A stretch of 64,000 nucleotides of DNA, taken from assembly GCA_009777245.1 (NCBI GenBank), contig WRMF01000010.1, positions 19,479-83,478 of the forward strand. The letters are read 5' to 3'. The notes under the pieces were generated by a model, which saw only the letters and a program-made list of their open reading frames with translations, did no database searches and was not told the origin of the DNA. Shown here one piece after another: positions 18,860 to 29,725 of the stretch. Position numbers and translations under genes: made by a program. Source of the DNA: Betaproteobacteria bacterium. GTDB taxonomy: Bacteria; Pseudomonadota; Gammaproteobacteria; Burkholderiales; Rhodocyclaceae. Position 1 is the stretch's first letter. Each line of letters begins with the position of its first letter.

Positions 18860-19569
18860 AGTGTGCGCGCCAAAATTTTCTTGACAAAGTCAGGCAAACT
18901 TTCCTTTTGCTCGTCTGCTTTTTTGCTTAGAGAATCGTAGCGCTCGGTTTCAACGCCTTGCCAAATCAGGTCAAACCGTCTGATCTGGCGCATGGCAACA
19001 TGCTGATAACATTCAGGAAATGACCAATAACAGGTTCTGCATATATCCGATGACTTGGTATGCCGCCAGTTTTCACAATGCTCACACGACCATGATTTGG
19101 CACGATTCGCCGACGCGCATAACAACATAAAATCCTCAGTATGGAATTTGCCGGTATCGCCGGAAATTTCGTAGGGGATACGGTGATCAATTTGCAATTC
19201 AGCTTTATCCATTGTTTCCAAGTATATAAAACAACGAGATCCATGCGCCGCTACCAGTTCGTCACGAATTTTCTTCGATAATCCGGTGCGCCCATCCATG
19301 CGGCGTAACATAGTCTTTCCCGGGTCGCCAAATCGGTATGCGGCAATTTTTCGCCCGTCTGAACCTGTCACACGAAAAGTTTCCAACGGTATGCCTGTTT
19401 CCCGCACATCACGGACAGCCCTTGGCGGATGGTTATAGCCATAAAGGTTTTTCAGATCATCCGTAGTTACCTGCCCGTGCTTAAGAATATGATCAATTAC
19501 GGCCCTGGGACGTTTTGCCCGCACAGACGCGCACAGCGCAAGCAGCTCCCTGGAATATTTCGGAATCAT
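18856..19569 (-). CDS. HNH restriction endonuclease (probable type II)
   Basis: 237 residues. A beta-beta-alpha-metal nuclease core includes [11 protein letters not shown] (D128-H129) with N155 in [10 protein letters not shown]. Two cysteine pairs, C162-x2-C165 and C177-x2-C180, look like a structural zinc knuckle. The N-terminal ~70 residues ([20 protein letters not shown]) resemble a helix-turn-helix. It begins 7 bases after the methyltransferase stop and overlaps guaA by 4 bases. Pairing with a D12-class methyltransferase makes a restriction role likely; the recognition site is unknown. An in-frame start further upstream would overlap the methyltransferase and is less likely. Confidence 0.8.
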   Translation of the reverse strand: MIPKYSRELLALCASVRAKRPRAVIDHILKHGQVTTDDLKNLYGYNHPPRAVRDVRETGIPLETFRVTGSDGRKIAAYRFGDPGKTMLRRMDGRTGLSKKIRDELVAAHGSRCFIYLETMDKAELQIDHRIPYEISGDTGKFHTEDFMLLCASANRAKSWSCEHCENWRHTKSSDICRTCYWSFPECYQHVAMRQIRRFDLIWQGVETERYDSLSKKADEQKESLPDFVKKILARTL

Positions 19570-19576
19570 GTCCAAC

Positions 19577-20488
19577 TCACGCAAACAAGGCATCTTGCCT
19601 GCTGGCAGCGCGGACAGCGCGACGCGGCGCGACAGCAATCTGCAATTCGTCCGCAAGCCGACGGGAAAGGTAAAGCGATTCTACCGTGACATCCTGCCGT
19701 CCCAGCAAGGTCGCTTGCGACGAGCGTCCGGCCTCAAGCTCAACGCACGTCAAGTCCAAAGCATCAGGCAAAGGCTTGCCATATGATCGGATTCCCGAAC
19801 GACCATCATAACTGACCAGAAAACGGACGTTAAGGTCATTCAGGCGCTCAAGCGCAAAGACAAATTCATCAAAATCAATCCCGCTACAGTAACGCGAATC
19901 ACGCTCGCCGCAAACGCCTTGATAAGGCGGATCCATGTATACAACATCATCATATCCGCAGCGCGCCAAAACATCCCGGTAGTGACCTGCCGATACCTGC
20001 GCGCGTCCGTATAACAGCGCGGAAACAGACAACAGGTTACGGCGCAATGTGTCAGGATGCGTGCCCAGGCGTCGTTTGTCAGGGCTTTGGTTGAAAAGAC
20101 CATCAGCATTGTAACGCACCGATCCTTTGACACAACGCGCCAGCAAATACAAAAGCAGCAACGGGTCATTGGAACGGTTAAATTCTTCACGCGCGCAGTA
20201 ATACCGAGTGATGGACTTTTCCAGATTATCAATCCACAGCGATTTGTAGAAATCAGCGACCGTTTCTGGCGCATGAATGATTCTGTCCATGAGTTGGGAT
20301 AGCGGAGCGTTACAGTCATTCAGCCAGAATTGCTTTCCATGCCCAAGCGCGGCGCAAGCAATGGAGAGAGCGGCAGAACCGGAAAACGGCTCAACCATCC
20401 GCGCCATTCCAGCAGGCAAATATTCAATAATAGTAGCCGCCAAGGCGCGTTTGCTGCCTTGATATTGGAATGGTTGCGGAATTTTCAT
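19577..20488 (-). CDS. DNA adenine-N6 methyltransferase, D12 (Dam-like) class
   Basis: 303 residues. The N-terminal YQGSKR motif, the AdoMet-binding motif VEPFSGSAALSIA (residues ~32-44) and the catalytic DPPY (D186-Y189 in VVYMDPPYQG) are in the order of alpha-class/D12 adenine methyltransferases. It would protect the site cut by the adjacent HNH endonuclease. It starts 3 bases after the guaB stop, so it depends on the guaB transcript unless it has an internal promoter. Confidence 0.92.
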   Translation of the reverse strand: MKIPQPFQYQGSKRALAATIIEYLPAGMARMVEPFSGSAALSIACAALGHGKQFWLNDCNAPLSQLMDRIIHAPETVADFYKSLWIDNLEKSITRYYCAREEFNRSNDPLLLLYLLARCVKGSVRYNADGLFNQSPDKRRLGTHPDTLRRNLLSVSALLYGRAQVSAGHYRDVLARCGYDDVVYMDPPYQGVCGERDSRYCSGIDFDEFVFALERLNDLNVRFLVSYDGRSGIRSYGKPLPDALDLTCVELEAGRSSQATLLGRQDVTVESLYLSRRLADELQIAVAPRRAVRAASRQDALFA

Positions 20489-20491
20489 CTG

Positions 20492-21985
<1,494 letters not shown>

Positions 21986-22045
21986 TTATATCCTTATCGG
22001 CGTACCTTCGCCCTTTGGCGAGTTTTTTTGATGAGGTGAAACATC

Positions 22046-22528
22046 ATGCAAAAATTATTTACCATCGCTCTTTTGGTCGGCATTGCCGTCGCTATGCCTG
22101 TCAGCGCCCAGGTTTACAAGTGGAAGGATGCGCAGGGACGCACCATCATTTCCGACACGCCCCGCCCCGGCGGCGGCAAGGATGACCTGGTCGTTCGCGG
22201 CGCGCAGAGGGATCACTTGCAGGAGGAATCCGACCAGCCCGGTCAGGCCGCGACACCCGGACAATCTGTAGCCGACCAGGAGCTTGAGTTACGCAAACGG
22301 CAGCAGGAAAGGCAGGATGCCGCCGCTACGACTGAAGCTGACAAACAAGCCGCAGCGAAGCTGGCGAATGATTGCAGGCGAGCGCAAAATTACCTGAGAT
22401 CGCTAGAATCCGGCAGGCGTATCGGCGTATCGGACGAGAGCGGGGCGGTTATTCCCATGGAAGACGACGCGCGGCAAAAAGCCATCGAAGATACGCAGGC
22501 ATATCTCCGGCAATCGTGTAGCGGTTAA
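22046..22528 (+). CDS. DUF4124 domain periplasmic protein
   Basis: 160 residues. A signal peptide (MQKLFTIALLVGIAVAMPVS, cleavage near SAQ) is followed by a DUF4124 domain (QVYKWKDAQGRTIISDTPRP). The C-terminus is Gln/Lys/Ala-rich, probably helical. The domain's function is not established. It is divergent from guaB, a placement often seen in betaproteobacteria. Confidence 0.85.
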   Translation: MQKLFTIALLVGIAVAMPVSAQVYKWKDAQGRTIISDTPRPGGGKDDLVVRGAQRDHLQEESDQPGQAATPGQSVADQELELRKRQQERQDAAATTEADKQAAAKLANDCRRAQNYLRSLESGRRIGVSDESGAVIPMEDDARQKAIEDTQAYLRQSCSG

Positions 22529-22627
22529 GCGACAGCGAGGCTTTGCCGCTTGCGGCAAAGCCGATTCTTCTTACCTCTTGCTGGCAAGCCGCCAAGGTGA
22601 CAACCAATCTCACGGTTGGGACGGATA

Positions 22628-23317
22628 ATGGCGCAGAAACCGGATTCTCACCGTATGCGGCGAACTCCCCGCCAGCAACGTTCCCGCCATGCGGTCGAAA
22701 CGATCATTGAAGCGACGGCGCGATTGTTGGAAAGTGGCGGTATAGAGACGCTTACGACCGCGCGCATTGCCGAGCAGGCCGGTTATGGGATCGGCACTCT
22801 TTACGAGTATTTTCCGAACAAAAACGCCATTATCATAACAACGGCGCAGAGGGAGTTGGACAAGGTAATCAGGGCGATTCAAAAATCGCTGGCACAGGCG
22901 AACGCAGAGGATACGACTACCGTTATTCAAAAGGTTATACGCGCTTTGATTCGAGGTTTTGGCGGGCGGCAGCGACTGCGTGGCGCGCTATTGACGACCA
23001 TGATCGTGCAGGGGCGTTTTTCGGAACTCACCGCCCCGATTGAAATGATCATCGAGTTTCTTCGCCAGTCAGACAGAGGGATTGATGAAGATAATTTGTC
23101 CAGATTAAACCCCGAACAACTCTATGTGCTCACGCGGGCAGTTACCGGCGCCATACGCGCCTGGTCAATGGAGGGCGGTTCCGGCATAAGCCCGGAGGCG
23201 CTGGAAGTTGAGCTTGTCCGTTTGGCGCAAAGCTACATCAACAGTGCCATTTCCGGCGAAGACAAAGCGCCCGCGCTCGACAGCTTCGAGGCGTTGCCCA
23301 CCCGAAAATCCGAGTAA
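22628..23317 (+). CDS. TetR/AcrR family transcriptional regulator
   Basis: 229 residues. The N-terminal helix-turn-helix is typical (ARLLESGGIETLTTARIAEQ; YGIGTLYEYFPNKNAIIITT). The C-terminal ligand domain is less conserved. The ATG at 22628 is preferred over an upstream TTG. The dehydrogenase gene 310 bases downstream in the same direction is a possible target, but a repeat lies between them and no operator was identified. Confidence 0.88.
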   Translation: MAQKPDSHRMRRTPRQQRSRHAVETIIEATARLLESGGIETLTTARIAEQAGYGIGTLYEYFPNKNAIIITTAQRELDKVIRAIQKSLAQANAEDTTTVIQKVIRALIRGFGGRQRLRGALLTTMIVQGRFSELTAPIEMIIEFLRQSDRGIDEDNLSRLNPEQLYVLTRAVTGAIRAWSMEGGSGISPEALEVELVRLAQSYINSAISGEDKAPALDSFEALPTRKSE

Positions 23318-23457
23318 TTTTCGGAAAAATTTTGTTATTTTATGCGTCATATCAGGGGAATATAAGAAAAATCAATGGGATAGAAAAAGGTTTTGTCGAC
23401 GACGGCTCGGCTTTGAATCCGACTTGTGCGACGCAAGGTTTCGCCATATCTTGATTA

Positions 23458-23584
23458 TGTGAACACGCGTCGAGCGCAATCCTCGCCATTTATGGCGAGG
23501 TGAGCGAGACAGTTGTTTTGTGGAGCCGAGGGCTTCTCTAACCTGTGTCGAGGAATCCCCGGCCTTCAGGCCGGGGTGACTCAA
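23458..23584 (+). repeat. ~125-bp hairpin-ended repeat (IS200/IS605-like relic), copy A
   Basis: Begins GAACACGCGTCGAGCGCAAT and ends in a 9-bp hairpin CCCCGGCCT-TC-AGGCCGGGG (23557-23576) followed by TGACTCAA. The central part GGTGAGCGAGACAGTTGTTT is shared with the copy at 34880-35005. Non-coding. Hairpin-ended short units of this type are known as decayed or non-autonomous IS200/IS605 derivatives; that origin is inferred. Confidence 0.6.
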
Positions 23585-23627
23585 AGCACAACTACGAAAC
23601 ATTTTGATTTTTATGGAGGAACAAGTC

Positions 23628-24503
23628 ATGAAGAAGCATGTAATCGCGTTTATCGGGCTTGGCAAAATGGGAGCCGCAATGGCGGCGAACATTCAGAGGG
23701 CTGGCTATCCGCTTGTGGTTTGGAATCGCTCTGCAAATAAAGCGGCTTCGCTGATTGCGCTTGGGGCGCAACTGGCCGAATCTCCGGAAGCCGCCGCTGC
23801 CGAGGCAGATTTTGTTATTTCGAGTTTGGCTGACGACAACTCGGTACGCGCCGTTGTGTCGGGAGAAGGCGGCCTTTTGTCGGGAATGCGTCCGGGGAGC
23901 GTCCATATCGGGACAAGCACCATCTCCCCAAATCTCGCCGATGAATTGGGAGCGATGCACACAGCGGCAGGCTGCCACTACATCGCGGGGCCGGTTATCG
24001 GGCGTGTGCCAGCCGCTGAAGCCGCTGAGTTGATGACGCTTCTGGCAGGCAATCCTGATCGGATCAACGCTGCCCGGTCTCTCGTCGCAACCTATGCGCC
24101 GCAGATTGTTGTTGTGGGCGAACAGCCTGGTCAAGCCTCGACAGCCAAGCTCATTGCCAACTTTCTCGGCGCATCGGGCATGGATCTGATAGGTCAGACC
24201 ATAGCCTGGGCTGAAAGATCGCAAATACCATTCAAGCTCGTGTCTATGATGCTGGACAGTTTTTTTGCCCATCCTGCCACACGGGACTATGTGGCAAAGA
24301 TTGGCGATCGCGATTTCGACAATGTGGGTTTTACGGTTTCTGGCGGCCTCAAAGACGTGAATCTGATGATCAAGTCTGCCGATGAAGTGAAACTTAAGCT
24401 CTCAAGCGCCGAGGCTCTGCGCGCCAAACTTGAATCAGCCACCGCAAACGGCTGGCAAGATAAAGACTGGAGTTGCTTCACCGATGTTGATCGATCCCGG
24501 TAG
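23628..24503 (+). CDS. NAD(P)-dependent beta-hydroxyacid dehydrogenase (3-hydroxyisobutyrate dehydrogenase family)
   Basis: 291 residues. The Rossmann motif is at the start (AFIGLGKMGAAMAANIQRAG). FVISSLADDNSVRAVV and the substrate segment HYIAGPVIGRVPAAEA follow. The catalytic Lys is in GQASTAKLIANFLG. The family includes 3-hydroxyisobutyrate, tartronate-semialdehyde and glyoxylate/succinic-semialdehyde reductases; the sequence does not decide between them. The ATG at 23628 has a strong GGAGGA site. A TetR gene lies upstream. Confidence 0.85.
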   Translation: MKKHVIAFIGLGKMGAAMAANIQRAGYPLVVWNRSANKAASLIALGAQLAESPEAAAAEADFVISSLADDNSVRAVVSGEGGLLSGMRPGSVHIGTSTISPNLADELGAMHTAAGCHYIAGPVIGRVPAAEAAELMTLLAGNPDRINAARSLVATYAPQIVVVGEQPGQASTAKLIANFLGASGMDLIGQTIAWAERSQIPFKLVSMMLDSFFAHPATRDYVAKIGDRDFDNVGFTVSGGLKDVNLMIKSADEVKLKLSSAEALRAKLESATANGWQDKDWSCFTDVDRSR

Positions 24504-24531
24504 ACCGGGGTAAGCCAAGCGAATCCCAACA

Positions 24532-24744
24532 TATAGCGGTTGTAGAGAGGAGCTATATAGAGACTATCAGGTGCTCGGCGTAGAAGCAGCTTTGAGGCTA
24601 GCTCCCTTTGGCTTCGCCGCGAGTGGCATCAAAGCGAGTGACCGTCCTCTCCCGCTTGCGGACGTAGGGGTTAAAAATTTTTAACCCCTACAGCGGCGTG
24701 GTTAGCCCCTTTACAATCGTGTTATTTGCGGAAATCGCTATAAA
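24532..24744. repeat. Correia-like element carrying the 28-bp palindrome
   Basis: The left end starts TATAGCGGTTG and the right end GTTATTTGCGGAAATCGCTATA ends at 24744. Inside, 24664-24691 is a perfect 28-bp palindrome (half-site GTAGGGGTTAAAAA). The same palindrome occurs at 6499, 48298 and 49240. Non-coding. Confidence 0.7.
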
Positions 24745-24780
24745 TAGAAAATGCTATAGCTGTGGATCAGGGAGACGGTT

Positions 24781-26553
24781 TCACGCTGCGCCTTGCGCTT
24801 GCAGCCAGTATTCCAGGGCGGCGAGATGCCAGAGGGTGTTGCCTGCCAGGGGAGTGAAGTGACCAAGCGGCTCGGCAAGCAAGCGGTCGACGTAAACACG
24901 ATCATACAAGCCGCGCTGACGGCAGGCGGCGCTATTCAATACCTCGCGGACAAAATCGAGAAAACCGCCGCGCAGATATTTAAGGGCAGGCGTGGGAAAA
25001 TAGCCTTTGGGACGGTCTACGATTTCAGCAGGCAACAGGGCGCGGGCAAGCTGTTTCAGCGGGTATTTCCCGCCGTCTTCAAGGCGCAGGGCGGGCGAGG
25101 CGCGCATTGCGGCTTCCACCAGAGTCTTGTCAAGAAAAGGGACACGCGCTTCCAGGCCGTGCGCCATCGTCATGTTATCCATCCTTTTTACCGGGTCGTC
25201 CACAATCAGCGTGGCGGCATCCAGGCGTAACACCCTATCCAGAAAAGTATCCGCGCCGGGTTCGGCAAGGCGTCTGGCGATGAATTCCGTAACCTGATCC
25301 TCGCTTGTCAGGGCGCGTCGTTCCGGGGCGAGAATCGCCAGAAATCCGGCATGATCGCGATCAAAATAATGGCGTTTGAAACGCTCGACAAACGGCAGCG
25401 CTTCATCTTCCGCCGCCATTTTAGGATACCAGTAATAGCCGCCGAATATCTCGTCCGCGCCTTGCCCGGAAAGCACGACCCCTTTTCCGACCTCGCGGGA
25501 CAAGAGCCAGAACGCCACGTTATCCTGGCTGAACATTGGTTCAGACATGGCGGAAATAGCCTCAGGCAGGGCTTTTAGCATCTCCTCGTCATTTATCCGA
25601 TAGCGGTGGTGTCGGGTGGCGAAGTGTCCGGCAATGAGATCGGAATAATAAAATTCGTTGCCTGCTTCTTCCGGCTGGTCGGCAAAGCCAATGGAAAAAG
25701 TCGCAATGTCGCTACCACCCTGCTCGGCCAGCAGGGCAATTATCAGGCTGGAATCCAGACCACCGGAGAGAAGTATGCCTGTCGGAGCGGCGAGGCGATG
25801 GCTTGCTACTGCGGCGCGAAGCGCGGTATGAAGTTCAGCCAGAATTGCCGCCTCATCAGGTTCAGGAACGGGACGGCTTGCGGAAAGCTGCCAGTAACAT
25901 GTTACAAGCGGATTTCCTTCATTCCCGATTTCCAGAAAACAGGCTGACGGCAACTTGCGAATATGCCGGAAGATTGTCCAGGGCGCGGGAACCGAGCCAT
26001 GCAGAGTGAATTGGAATTGCAGGGCGGTATGGTCTATTTCATCGGAAATGCCGCCGCCCGCCCTGATCGCCGGTAAAGTAGAAGCAAAGCGAATTCGTTT
26101 GGCATCCAGAGTGTAATACAGGGGTTTGAGGCCGAAGCGGTCACGGGCGAGAAAGAGGTTGTTCCGGTTCTCATCCCGAATGGCGAAGGCGAACGCGCCG
26201 TCCAATCGTTCAAGGCAGGCATGTCCCCATGCGTGATAAGCCTTGAGGATGACTTCGGCGTCAGTCTCGGAAGAGAAGCTATAGCCCATCCCGACGAGTT
26301 CCCTGTGTAATGCCTGATAGTTGTAGATCGCGCCGTCGAATACGAGGGTCAATGCCCCGTCTTGCATCGGCTGCGCGGCATGTTGGGAACGGCAAGCGAC
26401 CGCCAGATGGCGGTACCCGAACAAGAACGCGCCTTCTCCGGCGTAGCCTGCCTCGTCCGGTCCGCGCGGCTTCATGGCGTCCGTCATTCGTTCAATGTCG
26501 GAGTGATCCGGCTTCAAGCCGTCAAAACGAAATTCGCCGCAAATGCCGCTCAT
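24781..26553 (-). CDS. Asparagine synthase-like amidotransferase (N-acetylglutaminylglutamine amidotransferase type) with altered glutaminase site
   Basis: 590 residues. The C-terminal synthetase domain is intact: PP-loop LLSGGLDSSLI, FSIGFADQPEEAGNEFYYSD, MSEPMFSQDNVAFWLLS and LSGQGADEIFGGYYWYP. These segments resemble, from memory, the enzyme that amidates the osmolyte N-acetylglutaminylglutamine more than AsnB. The class II glutaminase domain should start Met-Cys, but here it reads M-S-G-I-C-G, so the catalytic Cys2 is Ser. The oxyanion Asn (usual FNG) is Asp73. It may therefore use free ammonia. The start overlaps the thrC stop as ATGA. The usual NAGGN synthetase partner is absent from the window. 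Confidence 0.85.
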   Translation of the reverse strand: MSGICGEFRFDGLKPDHSDIERMTDAMKPRGPDEAGYAGEGAFLFGYRHLAVACRSQHAAQPMQDGALTLVFDGAIYNYQALHRELVGMGYSFSSETDAEVILKAYHAWGHACLERLDGAFAFAIRDENRNNLFLARDRFGLKPLYYTLDAKRIRFASTLPAIRAGGGISDEIDHTALQFQFTLHGSVPAPWTIFRHIRKLPSACFLEIGNEGNPLVTCYWQLSASRPVPEPDEAAILAELHTALRAAVASHRLAAPTGILLSGGLDSSLIIALLAEQGGSDIATFSIGFADQPEEAGNEFYYSDLIAGHFATRHHRYRINDEEMLKALPEAISAMSEPMFSQDNVAFWLLSREVGKGVVLSGQGADEIFGGYYWYPKMAAEDEALPFVERFKRHYFDRDHAGFLAILAPERRALTSEDQVTEFIARRLAEPGADTFLDRVLRLDAATLIVDDPVKRMDNMTMAHGLEARVPFLDKTLVEAAMRASPALRLEDGGKYPLKQLARALLPAEIVDRPKGYFPTPALKYLRGGFLDFVREVLNSAACRQRGLYDRVYVDRLLAEPLGHFTPLAGNTLWHLAALEYWLQAQGAA

Positions 26554-28034
26554 GCAAAATCCGTGGGGAGCATGTGGATTGAAGTCATGGCGGGCTGATT
26601 GTCGACAGCGGCGATAAAAGCCTTGATCGCTTCGGTATCCGCAGCCATCAAGGTTACTTTCTGCGGAAGAGCTTCCAGGCCGACAAGCTCGGCAGGGCGG
26701 GAAGGCGCACGTCCCAGGGCTTCTTCCAGCGTGGCGGAGAATTTTGCGGCCTGGGCGGTTTCCAGAACTATTACCGGCTCATCAATGCCTTCTCCCGCTA
26801 CTTCCAGCGCCACTTTCAGGCCGTCGGCGGTGTGCGGGTCGATGATTATACCATAACACTCATGCGCCATTTTGATGGCGGCAATCCGGTCGCTGTGAAG
26901 GCTTTTGCCGGAAACAAAAGCAAAATCGGATACGCCGGAAAAGCAGGGAGAATCGGAGAGATCAAAGGCTTCTCCGGCCTCGATTTGTTTCCAGAGGCCG
27001 CGCACCGCCTCTGCGTCGCGTCCGGTCAAGTCGAAGATGAAACGCTCAAAATTGGACGCTTTAGAGATGTCCATCGAGGGGCTGGAAGTGACGAAGGTTT
27101 CCGCCGCGCTGCGCGGACGGTAACAGCCGGTCTTGAAAAATTCATCCAGAACATCGTTTTCGTTGGTGGCGAGGATGAGCCGACTTATAGGCAGACCCAT
27201 CCGGCGGGCGATATGACCGGCGCAGATATTGCCGAAATTGCCGGAAGGCACGGAGAAGGAAACCTTTTGTCCATCATGTCTGGTGGCGGCGAAATACCCC
27301 TTGAAGTAATAGACGATTTGCGCCAATACCCGCGCCCAGTTGATGGAATTGACCGCGCCGATCTTGTGCTTTGCCTTGAACGCAGCATCGTTCGAGACTG
27401 CTTTTACCATGTCCTGCGCGTCGTCGAACATGCCGTTGATGGCAATGTTAAATATGTTGGCATCCTGCAATGAATACATCTGCGCCCGCTGGAAGCCGCT
27501 CATCTTGCCTTCAGGGGAGAGCATGAATACGGTAATCCGCTGTTTGCCGCGCATGGCGTATTCGGCGGCGGAGCCGGTATCGCCGGATGTTGCGCCCAGA
27601 ATGTTGAGCGAGTCGTCGCGTTTTTCCAGCGCGTATTCAAAGAGATTGCCGAGCAATTGCATCGCCATGTCCTTGAACGCAAGCGTAGGCCCGTTGGAGA
27701 GTTCAAGCAGCCCCAGTTTTTCCGGAACCAGCCAGATTAGCGGGGTAATCTCCTTTCTTTGCTCCGACCGACGGGCAAAGCGATAAACATCGGCGGTGTA
27801 GGTCTTGTCCGCCAACGCTTTCAGGTCGGCGGGCGGAATGTCGTCAATATATTTCGAGAGAATGGCAAAGGCAAGCTCGGCGTAGGAGAGTCCGCGCCAG
27901 CGGGCGAGTTCTTCCGGGCTGACTTTTGGGTAGGATTCCGGCAGGTAAAGACCGCCGTCCGGGGCAAGCCCTGCCAGCAGAATGTCGCAAAATGAAAGCG
28001 CGGGAGCGCGTCCGCGAGTCGAGATATAGCGCAT
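26550..28034 (-). CDS. thrC: Threonine synthase
   Basis: 494 residues, the long (E. coli-like) class. This PLP enzyme converts O-phosphohomoserine to threonine. It starts MRYISTRGRAPALSFCDILL. The PLP lysine is in NGPTLAFKDMAMQLLG, and ILGATSGDTGSAAEYAM is the phosphate-binding loop. The ATG at 28034 matches the family start. It is translationally coupled to the downstream amidotransferase. The usual neighbour hom is not present. Confidence 0.97.
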   Translation of the reverse strand: MRYISTRGRAPALSFCDILLAGLAPDGGLYLPESYPKVSPEELARWRGLSYAELAFAILSKYIDDIPPADLKALADKTYTADVYRFARRSEQRKEITPLIWLVPEKLGLLELSNGPTLAFKDMAMQLLGNLFEYALEKRDDSLNILGATSGDTGSAAEYAMRGKQRITVFMLSPEGKMSGFQRAQMYSLQDANIFNIAINGMFDDAQDMVKAVSNDAAFKAKHKIGAVNSINWARVLAQIVYYFKGYFAATRHDGQKVSFSVPSGNFGNICAGHIARRMGLPISRLILATNENDVLDEFFKTGCYRPRSAAETFVTSSPSMDISKASNFERFIFDLTGRDAEAVRGLWKQIEAGEAFDLSDSPCFSGVSDFAFVSGKSLHSDRIAAIKMAHECYGIIIDPHTADGLKVALEVAGEGIDEPVIVLETAQAAKFSATLEEALGRAPSRPAELVGLEALPQKVTLMAADTEAIKAFIAAVDNQPAMTSIHMLPTDFA

Positions 28035-28274
28035 GGCGGCAAACGGAAAAATATAAATTATACCTTCGATCTCCGGCGCGTATCGAGAGCCGACGAACGC
28101 TCTTGCAAAGCCTTGGGGCAAGTAGCGAGTGATCGTGTATCATCGCGCCTTGGCTCGGAATGTCGTTATTTCCGGCATACAGGTTGTGCCGACGGTAAGT
28201 AAAACTGCCATGGGAGGGCGTGATCCTGGCTTCACGCATCGCCCACACATAATCAGACTTGCGCCGCCTACATG

Positions 28275-28469
28275 ACCTAATCCATGCCCAAACCCCCAGC
28301 AGTACAAGAGGTTGTGTTCAATATGCCGCGTCAGTTGCCGCTCGGAGCGAATCGTAAAGAGCGCCTGCAAAAGGCTTGCCAGCAACAGCCGTTCAGGAGG
28401 AATCCAAGGACTACCGATGCGCGAATACAGCGCATTGCTCCTTGCTATCATGACGGAAACTCTTTGCAA
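28275..28469 (-). pseudogene. IS5-family transposase N-terminal fragment
   Basis: The reverse-strand frame reads SNALYSRIGSPWIPPERLLL and then LLQALFTIRSERQLTRHIEH before NLLYCW. This resembles the N-terminal region of IS5-type transposases (PERLLRALLLQ..YSIRSERQL). After NLLYCW a frameshift leads to GLGMD and then stops in the original frame. No DDE catalytic region remains and no inverted repeats were found. The remainder of 28035-28567 shows no other gene. Confidence 0.65.
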
Positions 28470-28567
28470 CTCTTCCAGTCTGGCGCGCTACGATGCCGAG
28501 AGGAACAGGAGGAGTCCATTCCATTAGCCCGCAACCATCTGATTCCTGATGTTGGGTTCGATGCGCT

Positions 28568-29617
28568 TCAAGCCGACAGGGTCGCGCTGTCAATCACGAA
28601 GCGGTACTTGACATCGCTTTTTAGCATCCGCTCGTATGCGGTGTTGATTTGGTCGGCGCGGATAAGTTCAATATCGGCGACGATGCCGCGCTCGGCGCAG
28701 AAATCAAGCATTTCCTGTGTTTCGGGAATGCCGCCGATCAGTGAACCGGCAATAGCCCGACGCTTGAAAATGAGGTTGAAAACTCCGGGCGAAGGGTGCG
28801 GCGTGGGCGGCGCGCCCACCAATGTCAGCGTGCCGTCACGTTTCAACAAAACCAGGAAAGCGTCAAGATCGTGCGGCGCGGCAACGGTATCAAGGATGAG
28901 GTCGAAGCTCTTGGCATGCGCCGCCATCTCTGCTGCGTTGCGTGATACGACCACTTCAGCCGCGCCCAGCGCCCTTGCCGCTTCGCGCTTGGAATCGGAC
29001 GTGGTGAACGCGACGACATGCGCCCCCATCGCATGAGCCAGTTTGATGCCCATATGACCCAGACCGCCGATGCCGACCACGCCGACCTTCTTCCCCGGCC
29101 CGGTTTTCCAGTGCCGCAACGGCGAGTAGGTGGTAATGCCCGCGCACAGTAACGGAGCCACGGCGGCAAGCTGTTCCGCCGGGTGGCGGATACGCAGCAC
29201 ATACCGCTCATCCACTACGATTTTTTGCGAGTAGCCGCCAAGTGTCCAACCCGGTTCGTCCGGCGTCGGGCCGTTGTAGGTTCCAACCAGGCCGTCGCAG
29301 TAGTTTTCCAGCCCGTCCTCGCATTCCGAACAGCGTTTGCAGCTATCTACGATGCAGCCGATTCCGACCAGATCGCCCGCCTTGAAATCCGACACCTCCG
29401 CGCCAACGGCTGAAACGCGCCCGACAATCTCATGGCCGGGAACGCACGGAAAACGAGTACCCGCCCATTCAGCGCGAACTTGATGCAGATCGGAGTGGCA
29501 GATGCCGCAGTACGCAATATCAATCTGTACATCGCGCGCGCCCGGCGCGCGGCGGGTGATGCGTAACGGCTCCAGGGGCTTGTCGCCCGCATGGGCGCCA
29601 TAAGCATTTACGAGCAT
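28568..29617 (-). CDS. Zinc-dependent alcohol dehydrogenase (YahK/cinnamyl-alcohol type)
   Basis: 349 residues, a medium-chain dehydrogenase. Catalytic zinc ligands are in AYCGICHSDLHQVRAEW and PGHEIVG. The structural zinc cluster is CKRCSECEDGLENYC. The cofactor-binding turn is GIGGLGHMGIKLAHAMG. Members are usually NADPH-dependent aldehyde reductases of broad specificity. The ATG at 29617 follows AGGAGA; an upstream in-frame start has no ribosome site. It stands alone between repeat-rich gaps. Confidence 0.93.
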   Translation of the reverse strand: MLVNAYGAHAGDKPLEPLRITRRAPGARDVQIDIAYCGICHSDLHQVRAEWAGTRFPCVPGHEIVGRVSAVGAEVSDFKAGDLVGIGCIVDSCKRCSECEDGLENYCDGLVGTYNGPTPDEPGWTLGGYSQKIVVDERYVLRIRHPAEQLAAVAPLLCAGITTYSPLRHWKTGPGKKVGVVGIGGLGHMGIKLAHAMGAHVVAFTTSDSKREAARALGAAEVVVSRNAAEMAAHAKSFDLILDTVAAPHDLDAFLVLLKRDGTLTLVGAPPTPHPSPGVFNLIFKRRAIAGSLIGGIPETQEMLDFCAERGIVADIELIRADQINTAYERMLKSDVKYRFVIDSATLSA

Positions 29618-29725
29618 CGGAGTCTCTCCTTTCAACGGCAAGGCAAACCATATGGAAATCAGCAAATATCCTATGCGTTTAAGTCTACCACGTTTTTCGC
29701 GGAAGCATAGCCTATGATGAAGCTA

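Noticed and set aside
23557..23576. Hairpin CCCCGGCCT-TC-AGGCCGGGG as an intrinsic terminator
   Set aside because: No T-tract follows, and the same hairpin recurs as the end of a repeat at 37394, so a mobile-element end explains it better.
27844..28248. Reverse frame MWAMREARITPSHGSFTYRR as a transposase continuation
   Set aside because: Most of it overlaps the start of thrC in another frame and no transposase motif is visible.
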